The notes below the pieces were generated by a model. That model was not told where the DNA came from. It saw only the letters and a program-made list of their open reading frames with translations, and searched no databases. From assembly GCA_009702965.1 (NCBI GenBank), contig WLHB01000006.1, positions 1 to 47,308 on the forward strand: a stretch of DNA of 47,308 bases, in the 5' to 3' direction. Positions 40,149 through 47,308 of the stretch are shown here, piece after piece; within the stretch, counting starts at the first letter, position 1; each line of letters starts with the position of its first letter. The translations under genes and the position numbers were made by a program. The DNA is from Actinomycetota bacterium (GTDB taxonomy: Bacteria; Actinomycetota; Actinomycetes; Nanopelagicales; Nanopelagicaceae).

Positions 40149-41408
40149 ATGTCTGAGATCAATACGCGTTTTCATACAGGGGCGCCACAGAAGCTAGAGG
40201 AGCGCTTTGCCGCTCGCGCTTCACAGATGCTTCCTAGTGAAATTCGATCTCTCTTTGCTGTTGCATCGCGTCCTGAAATTGTCTCGTTAGCTGGCGGAAT
40301 GCCAAATCTCTCTGCGCTACCGATGGATATGATGGCAAGTGTCGTAAATGAACTTATTCTCACTAATGGCGCTGAAGCGCTCCAATATGGAAGTGGTCAG
40401 GGGCACCCAAAACTTCGTGAATTAATCTGCGATGTGATGGCGCTCGAAGGAATTCGTGCCAATGCTGATGACATTGTTGTTACCACCGGATCACAGCAAG
40501 CGTTAGATCTCATCTCTCGAATTTTCATTGATCCAGGTGATGTTGTTTTAGTTGAGGCTCCTTCATATGTTGGCGCGCTCGGCACCTTTCGCCAGTACCA
40601 GGCCTCAGTAGTCCATGTTGAGATGGATCAGGATGGGTTGGTTCCGCAATCACTTCGAGAAGCGATCACCGTGACTCGTGTGGCAGGGCGGAAAATTAAG
40701 TTTCTCTATTTGATTCCAAATTACCAAAATCCTACGGGCGTATTACTCCCTGCCGATCGGCGTACTGAAATTCTCGCAATCTGTCGAGAAGAAGGAATTT
40801 TCGTCGTTGAAGATAACCCATATGGGCTCCTTGGTTTTGATCGTCCCTCACCTAATGCGATGCGTGCAGAAGATTCAGAAAATGTCATCTACTTAGGTTC
40901 ATTTTCAAAGACAATCGCATCAGGGTTGCGCATTGGCTGGGCGTTGGTGCCGCAATCACTCAAAGATAAATTAGTGATCGCCTCTGAATCATCAATTTTA
41001 TGTCCTTCTAACTTCACTCAATTAACAATTGCTAATTACCTCACTCATCAGCCTTGGCGAGATCAAATTGCTAGCTTCTGTGAGGTTTATAAGGTGCGAC
41101 GTGATGCGATGTTGGAATCACTTGATGAGTATTTCCCTAAAGAAGCGACATGGACCAAACCTGGTGGTGGTTTCTATGTCTGGGTAAATCTGCCGCCTGA
41201 AATTGATACCAAGGCGATGATGCCTAAGGCGATCGTTGCAAAAGTTGCCTATGTTCCTGGAACCGCCTTCTACGCTGACGGGTTTGGTTCGTGGTCAATG
41301 CGTCTTTCATATTGCCACCCAACACCAGAGAGAATCCGTGAAGGTGTGAAGGCGTTAGGCCATGTCGTACATCAAGAGATGAATCGTCGAGGCTCAGCCC
41401 TCAATTAA
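40149..41408 (+). CDS. PLP-dependent aminotransferase class I/II (2-aminoadipate aminotransferase-like)
   Basis: [62 protein letters not shown]. Confidence 0.92.
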   Translation: MSEINTRFHTGAPQKLEERFAARASQMLPSEIRSLFAVASRPEIVSLAGGMPNLSALPMDMMASVVNELILTNGAEALQYGSGQGHPKLRELICDVMALEGIRANADDIVVTTGSQQALDLISRIFIDPGDVVLVEAPSYVGALGTFRQYQASVVHVEMDQDGLVPQSLREAITVTRVAGRKIKFLYLIPNYQNPTGVLLPADRRTEILAICREEGIFVVEDNPYGLLGFDRPSPNAMRAEDSENVIYLGSFSKTIASGLRIGWALVPQSLKDKLVIASESSILCPSNFTQLTIANYLTHQPWRDQIASFCEVYKVRRDAMLESLDEYFPKEATWTKPGGGFYVWVNLPPEIDTKAMMPKAIVAKVAYVPGTAFYADGFGSWSMRLSYCHPTPERIREGVKALGHVVHQEMNRRGSALN

Positions 41409-42257
41409 ATCCACGATGCGCTGGAGATCTTCACTTCCAGCGAATTCAATGGTGATCTTTCCTTTGCCCTTACCTTGCTCGATGCTGACGCGAGTATCAA
41501 GATAATCACTTAATAATTCAGCGCTTGCTAGCGCTGTCCCTGAAGTGCCGACTCGACTCTTTGGTTTTCCGCTCTTTTTCACTGGGTTAGCGGTTGCGAC
41601 AGTTTCTTCTGTTGCGCGAACACTTAGCCCCTCAGCGACAATGCGGTTCGCGAGTTTTTCGATCTCTTTCTCATCGCTCAAACCAAGAAGTGCGCGTGCG
41701 TGTCCTGCTGAGATGACACCTGCTGCAACTTTGCGCTGCACTGATGCTGGCAAATTAAGTAGGCGGAGCATGTTTGAGATGAGTGGACGTGAGCGTCCAA
41801 GTTTTGTCGCTAACTCATCATGGGTGCAACCAAAATCATCAAGTAAGCCAGCGTAAGCAGCAGCTTCTTCTAATGGGTTGAGTTGGCTTCTATGAATATT
41901 TTCAATCAGAGCTTCGCGAAGTAATTCATTATCTGGGGTTTGCCGAATAATGACAGGAATTGTTGTAAGCCCTGCAGCTTTAGCGGCTCGGAATCTGCGC
42001 TCTCCCATAATGAGTTCATAGCGCCCTTCAGAAACTTTTCTCACAACTGGAGGTTGCAGAATTCCAATCTCTTTAATCGATGCGATTAATTCATTGAGCG
42101 CTTCTTCATCAAAGTGTGTTCGGGGTTGGCGAGGATTGGGTGAGATTGATGAAATCGGTACTTCATTCTGTTGCGCAACTTCTGTTGTACCAACAGTGAG
42201 CGATGTTGGAATAAGTGAATCTAAATTTGTGCCGAGCCCGCCGCGTTTTGCACTCAT
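41394..42257 (-). CDS. parB: Chromosome partitioning protein ParB
   Basis: [67 protein letters not shown]. Confidence 0.97.
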   Translation of the reverse strand: MSAKRGGLGTNLDSLIPTSLTVGTTEVAQQNEVPISSISPNPRQPRTHFDEEALNELIASIKEIGILQPPVVRKVSEGRYELIMGERRFRAAKAAGLTTIPVIIRQTPDNELLREALIENIHRSQLNPLEEAAAYAGLLDDFGCTHDELATKLGRSRPLISNMLRLLNLPASVQRKVAAGVISAGHARALLGLSDEKEIEKLANRIVAEGLSVRATEETVATANPVKKSGKPKSRVGTSGTALASAELLSDYLDTRVSIEQGKGKGKITIEFAGSEDLQRIVDLIEG

Positions 42258-43177
42258 GCGATCTCTCCATCTTTCTTGTAATTAATACTGACAACATTTG
42301 AATCAAAATCTGTTACACCTTTTGCTTTGCCACGTTCTGCAATTTCTCGAGCGACCTGCATATATGCAATAGCACCTGGTGATAATGGGTCATATGTCAT
42401 TACAGTTTGATTATATGAAGGTGCTTCAGAGACGCGCACAGCACGTGGAATTGGAATATCAATAAGTTCATTTGGGAAATGTGCTCTGACGTTGGCGGCA
42501 ACATCGTTTGCAAGACGTGTGCGTCCATCAAACATTGTCAGAAGAATTGTTGAGAGATTCAGTGATGGGTTCAATCGTTTCTTAACAACTGCGAATGTTT
42601 CAAGGAGTTGTGATAAACCTTCTAGCGCGTAGTACTCGGCTTGAATAGGAATGAGTAACTCTTTTGCTGCAGCAAAGGCGTTGACGGTAAGAAGTCCAAG
42701 TGATGGTGGGCAATCGATAAAAATGTAATCGTAATTTGCACTCAGCGTCTCTAGCGCTTCTTTTAATTGCAGTTCGCGTGCAACCATTGAAACTAAATTA
42801 ATCTCCGCATTCGCCAGAGATGTATTTGAAGAGATGCAATCAAGTGAAGGAAAGCCTGCAACTTTTTGTACAACGGATGAGATCTCGTGAGTTCCCATCA
42901 AAACTTCATAGATTCCTGCGTTATCACGGTGCGGAACACCAAGGGCTGTGCTGGCATTGCCTTGTGGATCTAAATCGATCACAAGGGTGCGAAGTCCTCC
43001 CATAGAGAGAGCGGCTGCAATATTGACTGTGGTGGTCGTTTTGCCGACCCCACCTTTCTGATTAGCGACGGTGAAGATTCGGGTTGAGGCTGGCTTAGCC
43101 ATCGCCTCTTTTAGCCGCCTGACTCCAACTACAGAGGGTGTTGATGTTTCACGTGAATCATCGTTGCCCTGGCTCAT
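42254..43177 (-). CDS. parA: Chromosome partitioning ATPase ParA
   Basis: [34 protein letters not shown]. Confidence 0.97.
   Translation of the reverse strand: MSQGNDDSRETSTPSVVGVRRLKEAMAKPASTRIFTVANQKGGVGKTTTTVNIAAALSMGGLRTLVIDLDPQGNASTALGVPHRDNAGIYEVLMGTHEISSVVQKVAGFPSLDCISSNTSLANAEINLVSMVARELQLKEALETLSANYDYIFIDCPPSLGLLTVNAFAAAKELLIPIQAEYYALEGLSQLLETFAVVKKRLNPSLNLSTILLTMFDGRTRLANDVAANVRAHFPNELIDIPIPRAVRVSEAPSYNQTVMTYDPLSPGAIAYMQVAREIAERGKAKGVTDFDSNVVSINYKKDGEIA
43145..43160. promoter_or_regulatory. Candidate parS site (TGTTTCACGTGAATCA), inside parA 5' coding region
   Basis: 15/16 match to TGTTTCACGTGAAACA. Confidence 0.8.
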
Positions 43178-43185
43178 AGCCTTAT

Positions 43186-43776
43186 CTAAGCACCCTTTTT
43201 AATGGCGACGATACGCCCAAGCCCAATTCCCTCTAAAGTGATTTCGTGAAGGGTCGCTCCCTTGACCCCTTCCATCTCAGCCGAGGCGCCTTCGCCCTTC
43301 ATCGCTAAGAGACTTCCCCCGGTTTTGACCATATGCCAGCTCATCTTCTTCAACTTCTCAAGAGGTGCCACCGCGCGAGCGGTGACAAAGTCGGCAGATT
43401 TCTTCACATCTTGGGCTCTTCCGCGAATAACCTCGATATCAAGGCCCTCAACAGCCTCATTCAGAAAGGCGACTCTACGTTCAAGGGGTTCAATAAGGGT
43501 AACTTTGAGATCTGGTCGCGCCAGCGCGATGACAATTCCAGGCAGACCAGCCCCTGAGCCGATATCAAAGAGAGATGCCCCTTGTGGAAGGAGTTGGGTG
43601 ACGGGGAGGCAGTTGAAGATATGGCGCTCCCAGATCCGCTCGCCTTCGCGGGGGCCGATCAGACCACGCTCGATTCCCGCCGTTGTTAGAAAATGGGTGT
43701 AGGCAGCGATCTCTTCAAGGCGCTCTGGAAAGTAGCGCTCAATGAGTGTTTCACGGGAAACATCACTACCGGACAT
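43186..43776 (-). CDS. rsmG: 16S rRNA (guanine527-N7)-methyltransferase
   Basis: DVSRETLIERYFPERLEEI, ERIWERHIFNCLPV, DIGSGAGLPGIVIALARPDLKVTLIEP. Confidence 0.96.
   Translation of the reverse strand: MSGSDVSRETLIERYFPERLEEIAAYTHFLTTAGIERGLIGPREGERIWERHIFNCLPVTQLLPQGASLFDIGSGAGLPGIVIALARPDLKVTLIEPLERRVAFLNEAVEGLDIEVIRGRAQDVKKSADFVTARAVAPLEKLKKMSWHMVKTGGSLLAMKGEGASAEMEGVKGATLHEITLEGIGLGRIVAIKKGA
43747..43762. promoter_or_regulatory. Candidate parS site (TGTTTCACGGGAAACA), inside rsmG 5' coding region
   Basis: 15/16 match to TGTTTCACGTGAAACA. Confidence 0.8.
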
Positions 43777-43783
43777 GGTCTAC

Positions 43784-44305
43784 CTATGCTGGATAGATGA
43801 CGACGAAACGACGTGGGTCTTCACCATCTGATTCGCTGGTGAGGCCCAGATCTTGAATTGTGTCGTGGATGATCTTGCGCTCAAAGGCGTTCATTGGCTC
43901 AAGGGTGACTGAGTTACCTGTGCTGGTGACCTCTTTCGCCTTCTCTTTCGCCAAGGCGGTCAATTCGCTCCGGCGATTGGCGCGGAAACCTTCAATATCG
44001 AGCATTAATCGGCTGCGGTCCCCTGTCGCCGTCTGCACAGCAAGGCGGGTGAGCTCTTGAATAGAGTCGAGAACTTCGCCTTCCTGGCCAACAAGGTGGC
44101 GGAGCTTGCCACCGACGATAGCGAGTGAGGCGCGGTCGTTTTCGACATCAATATCGATATCGCCATCAAGATCTGCGATATCAAGAAGTGCCTCGAGGTA
44201 ATCAGCGGCAATATCGCCCTCTTCTTCGAGCTTCGCCGCGCTCTTTGGAGCCTTTGGCGCTTTCTCTTCGACTACGTCTTCTAGAACTGTATTTTCCTCT
44301 GTCAT
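43784..44305 (-). CDS. jag: Jag/KhpB-like KH-R3H RNA-binding protein
   Basis: GGKLRHLVGQEGEVLDSIQELTRLAV KH motif, RSELTALAKEKAKEV, PMNAFERKIIHDTIQD. Confidence 0.93.
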   Translation of the reverse strand: MTEENTVLEDVVEEKAPKAPKSAAKLEEEGDIAADYLEALLDIADLDGDIDIDVENDRASLAIVGGKLRHLVGQEGEVLDSIQELTRLAVQTATGDRSRLMLDIEGFRANRRSELTALAKEKAKEVTSTGNSVTLEPMNAFERKIIHDTIQDLGLTSESDGEDPRRFVVIYPA

Positions 44306-44371
44306 TAGACTCTCCTTGGTTAATTAATCCCTTTTAATGAGATTTAATGCTATTGGTGGTAAATGCCCGAA

Positions 44372-45319
44372 TTAAGGCTTCTTCTTCTTTTTCTTCTTCT
44401 TAGGTTGGTTTCGCTGACCTTTAACCTCTTCAGCGCCAGGGTTCTCCCCCTCGATCGTGCTTCCTTCAACGCCGTCAGTGGGTAGGGCTTCACCCTTCTT
44501 CTTCGCCTTTTTGCGCTCCAGCTCTTCAAAGGCTGGAGAGCCTGGCGTTGGGTTGCGCTTAATGACGTAGTACTGCTGTCCCCATGTCCAGAAGTTTGTT
44601 GTCGACCAATAGATCAAAACTCCGACAGGAAAGTTCACACCAGAAACTGCAAAAATTACTGGGAATAAATACAACATGATTTTCTGCTGCTGCAACATCA
44701 TATTGTTACTTGAATCCATCTTTGGCATTCCCTTTGTCATCAATTGACGCTGGGTTGTAAATGTTGTTGCTGACATAACAAAAATAAGCAGAACGGTTAC
44801 TAATTTAACTTTAATGTCATCGCTACCAAGAAATGTCTCGGAAATTTTAGCGCCGAAGAATTCTGCTTGCGCTGCGCTCTCAAGATAGTCACCTTTGAGG
44901 TATCCACGAGCAATTGGTGCAGCTACACCTTCAGGTGTCTTTGCTGCGATTCCGTTGAGCACTGTAAAGAGTGCGAAGAAGATAGGTGCTTGGGCAAGAA
45001 TTGGAAAACATGAAGCTAATGGGTTGGTTTTATGTTCCTTGTAGAGCTTCATCATCTCTTCAGATTGCTTCTGGCGATCATCTTTATACTTCTTTTGAAT
45101 CTCTTTCATATGTGGTTGAAGAGCGGTGAGTGCGCGCTGACTTTTAATCTGCTTCACAAAGAGTGGGATGAGAACAATACGGATAACTACTACAAGCCCC
45201 ATGATGGATAGAGACCATGTAACACCACTATTTTCTCCTAGAAGTGGAGAAAGAAGGTTATGAAATAAAACAATGATTCCTGATACAAGGTTGTATAGAG
45301 GATTAAGAATAAAGCCCAT
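44372..45319 (-). CDS. yidC: Membrane protein insertase YidC
   Basis: MGLVVVIRIVLIPLFVKQIKSQRAL, LASCFPILAQAPIFFALFTVL; lysine-rich C-terminus. Confidence 0.96.
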   Translation of the reverse strand: MGFILNPLYNLVSGIIVLFHNLLSPLLGENSGVTWSLSIMGLVVVIRIVLIPLFVKQIKSQRALTALQPHMKEIQKKYKDDRQKQSEEMMKLYKEHKTNPLASCFPILAQAPIFFALFTVLNGIAAKTPEGVAAPIARGYLKGDYLESAAQAEFFGAKISETFLGSDDIKVKLVTVLLIFVMSATTFTTQRQLMTKGMPKMDSSNNMMLQQQKIMLYLFPVIFAVSGVNFPVGVLIYWSTTNFWTWGQQYYVIKRNPTPGSPAFEELERKKAKKKGEALPTDGVEGSTIEGENPGAEEVKGQRNQPKKKKKKKKP

Positions 45320-45321
45320 AG

Positions 45322-45603
45322 TTACGCTGCCGCCTTTATGCTCTCAAGTGATTGTTCTACATTGCTTTTTTCGACTGGTTTGCTTTTCTCTTTAACGTAA
45401 TCAACCCCACCGTGGGACCATGGGTTACAACGCAATACTCTCCAGGCTGCCATTCCAACACCTTTGATCCCATATGTTTTGATTGCAGTAAGTGCATAAC
45501 TTGAACATGATGGGTAGTACTTACAGCGAGGTGCAAACGCTGGTGAGATAAATTTTTGGTAAAAAGTAATGAGCAGGGTTAATGGGGCAAGAAGTATTCT
45601 CAT
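45322..45603 (-). CDS. yidD: Membrane protein insertion efficiency factor YidD
   Basis: YQKFISPAFAPRCKYYPSCSSYALTAIKTYG, RVLRCNPWSHGGVDYV. Confidence 0.96.
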   Translation of the reverse strand: MRILLAPLTLLITFYQKFISPAFAPRCKYYPSCSSYALTAIKTYGIKGVGMAAWRVLRCNPWSHGGVDYVKEKSKPVEKSNVEQSLESIKAAA

Positions 45604-45962
45604 GATCGAGCCTTCACTTGTGCGGTACGGGCAACTAATCCGGTAATCAAAGTGTTGACCTCTGTTGAAAAAGATGGTGTTTGGCGCAGTACTCGAATAA
45701 CTAAAAGTGAGTTGGTTGGGAGCTGTGTAGCCAGGGGTGCAATATCGTGGCGAATTTGTCGAGCGATGCGATGGCGTTTGACAGACCCACCGACAGATTT
45801 ATTGACGATGAGTCCTGAGCGCGCACCACTTGGTTCTGAATTATTTGTGGCAGGTTTAATGTAAAGATATCCAACGAGGTTCTCTGTAGTAAGGCGAGAG
45901 CCGCTCTTTGTTGTGAGAGCAAAATCTTCGCTTGCAGTAAGGCGTGCGTTCTTTGGAAGCAC
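45600..45962 (-). CDS. rnpA: Ribonuclease P protein component
   Basis: MLPKNARLTASEDFALTTKSGSR; NKSVGGSVKRHRIARQIRH RNR-like motif. Confidence 0.94.
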   Translation of the reverse strand: MLPKNARLTASEDFALTTKSGSRLTTENLVGYLYIKPATNNSEPSGARSGLIVNKSVGGSVKRHRIARQIRHDIAPLATQLPTNSLLVIRVLRQTPSFSTEVNTLITGLVARTAQVKARS

Positions 45963-45985
45963 TCTTTAGCTCCGTGTTTTAGCGG

Positions 45986-46123
45986 TTACGCTGAAAGACG
46001 TGAGCGACCCTTAGCGCGGCGGGCACCGAGGATGGCGCGACCTGCACGAGTAGCCATACGAGCACGGAATCCATGCTTCTTGGCGCGACGGCGTGTATTT
46101 GGTTGGTAAGTACGCTTTGTCAT
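45986..46123 (-). CDS. rpmH: 50S ribosomal protein L34
   Basis: [45 protein letters not shown]; annotated ORF start at 46345 is too long. Confidence 0.97.
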   Translation of the reverse strand: MTKRTYQPNTRRRAKKHGFRARMATRAGRAILGARRAKGRSRLSA

Positions 46124-46247
46124 GAGGTCGAACTCCTTTAATAAAGTAAAACAAATCTCTGTCGTATCAGGCTCTGGTGAGCCTGGATTCATAAATGCGG
46201 GGGAAGCAACGGGGTAACGGTAGAGGGCGCACCGCCTAAGGGTCAAA

Positions 46248-46286
46248 CTCGCCCCTTGCTCTACGCTGGTTGGTCCAAGGGGTGAG
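46248..46286. repeat. 11-bp inverted repeat (CTCGCCCCTTG / CAAGGGGTGAG) in the rpmH-dnaA intergenic region
   Basis: 46248-46258 pairs with 46276-46286; 10 Watson-Crick pairs plus one position that is a G-U wobble in + strand RNA. Confidence 0.6.
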
Positions 46287-46290
46287 AGCT

Positions 46291-46424
46291 TGTGGATAAC
46301 TACTTGCGCTTTTCCCAAAAGAGCTCTACTTTTCGACTTCTCCACAGGCTATCCGCCGAATTCGGGATTTTGCAGGGCTCAACCCCTACTTTAGACCACA
46401 GCCTGTGGATAACTTTGTGGATAA
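46291..46424 (+). promoter_or_regulatory. Three perfect DnaA boxes (TGTGGATAA) upstream of dnaA
   Basis: TGTGGATAA at 46291-46299, 46404-46412, 46416-46424; near match TTCTCCACA at 46338-46346. Confidence 0.85.
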
Positions 46425-46472
46425 CCGCGTAGTGTGTTTTTAGGTGTTTTTTTAAGTGATCAGGGGGCTTAC

Positions 46473-47308
46473 ATGGCTGTTGTAGATGTGGAATTGAGCG
46501 CCCTCTGGGAGCGAGTAATCGAACATGTCTCAATCGGTGAGCCCCAACATCGCGCGTTTTTGATGATGACCAAGGTCCTCGGGTTAATCCAGAGCGAAGA
46601 TGGCACGAGTTTCCTCGTCGCAGCCCCTAACGCATTTGCAAAAGATGTTTTGGAGTCACGACTTCGTATTGTTGTTAACGAAGTTCTCACTCGCGAGCTC
46701 GGAGATAAGACCAATATCGCGGTAATGATTGATGAAAATATCGAACTTGCAGATCTTCCCGCTCCAACGATTGTTGTCGAGAGCACACCTGCACCAAGTA
46801 AAACTTTGGGACGCGATGCTATTGGTTCAATCAAGAACGAAGAGCCATCTCAACTTAACCCTCGCTATATTTTTGAAACTTTTGTTATTGGAGCCTCTAA
46901 CCGTTTTGCCCACGCCGCTGCAGTGGCTGTCGCTGAAGCACCTGCTAAGGCTTATAACCCGTTATTTATCTACGGTGATTCCGGATTGGGTAAAACCCAC
47001 CTTTTACACGCTATTGGAGCTTATGCAAAAGAGCTTTATGGCAATGTTCGCGTGCGTTATGTTTCATCTGAAGAGTTCACCAATGACTTTATTAACTCGA
47101 TTCGTGACGATAAAGCATCTGCTTTTCAACGCCGCTACCGCGACCTAGATATTCTTCTTGTCGATGACATCCAGTTTTTAGAAAATAAAGAACGGACACA
47201 GGAAGAGTTCTTCCATACATTTAATACTTTGTATAACGCCAACAAACAGATTGTTATCTCTTCAGATCGTCCGCCAAAACAATTAACAACTCTTGAAGAT
47301 CGTCTTCG
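46473..47308 (+). CDS. dnaA: Chromosomal replication initiator protein DnaA (3' truncated by window end)
   Basis: [20 protein letters not shown]..., [60 protein letters not shown]; manual translation. Confidence 0.97.
   Translation, partial: MAVVDVELSALWERVIEHVSIGEPQHRAFLMMTKVLGLIQSEDGTSFLVAAPNAFAKDVLESRLRIVVNEVLTRELGDKTNIAVMIDENIELADLPAPTIVVESTPAPSKTLGRDAIGSIKNEEPSQLNPRYIFETFVIGASNRFAHAAAVAVAEAPAKAYNPLFIYGDSGLGKTHLLHAIGAYAKELYGNVRVRYVSSEEFTNDFINSIRDDKASAFQRRYRDLDILLVDDIQFLENKERTQEEFFHTFNTLYNANKQIVISSDRPPKQLTTLEDRL

Noticed and set aside
43262-43702. 146-aa + strand ORF inside rsmG
   Set aside because: Antisense to rsmG; no motif.
46469-46834. 121-aa minus ORF over the dnaA start
   Set aside because: Antisense to the dnaA N-terminus; no supporting motif.
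1-47308. CRISPR arrays, IS elements, prophage or defence islands
   Set aside because: No regularly spaced repeats, transposase/integrase ORFs or defence-gene motifs were seen; the window is core chromosome.

Overview
This 47.3 kb window is a compact, ordinary-looking chromosomal segment from a streamlined, moderate-GC actinobacterium. A freshwater Nanopelagicales/acI-like source is an inference from gene content and density, not demonstrated. The right end is the conserved replication-origin neighbourhood: murJ-trxB-trxA-cwlM-like, aminotransferase, parB-parA-rsmG-jag-yidC-yidD-rnpA-rpmH, and dnaA (partial). Other segments:
- sdhABC (mycobacterial Sdh1-like anchor) with a tandem crcB pair
- tRNA-Ser(TGA), HAD hydrolase, serS, pheA
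- a minimal pstP-pknB pair next to pabA/trpG and crgA
- a two-component system, htpX, lemA, dcd, a FadE5-like acyl-CoA dehydrogenase
- dnaB, corA, rplI, rpsR, ssb, rpsF, GT87-like, ponA, DUF5318
- pcnA-NUDIX-Rv3909-like.
I saw no CRISPR array, transposon, prophage or rRNA. The most interesting non-coding signal is a set of DnaA-box-like 9-mers in direct orientation, spaced about 10-12 bp (one 22-bp gap), upstream of dnaB, followed by a perfect dyad (TGAACAG-N13-CTGTTCA). Other notable signals: near-consensus parS sites inside the start regions of parA and rsmG, a candidate S6:S18 leader in front of rpsF, an 11-bp hairpin beside a DnaA box upstream of dnaA, a CrcB gene that seems to start at CTG inside a CTGA overlap, and a CwlM-like protein with an incomplete amidase zinc site.
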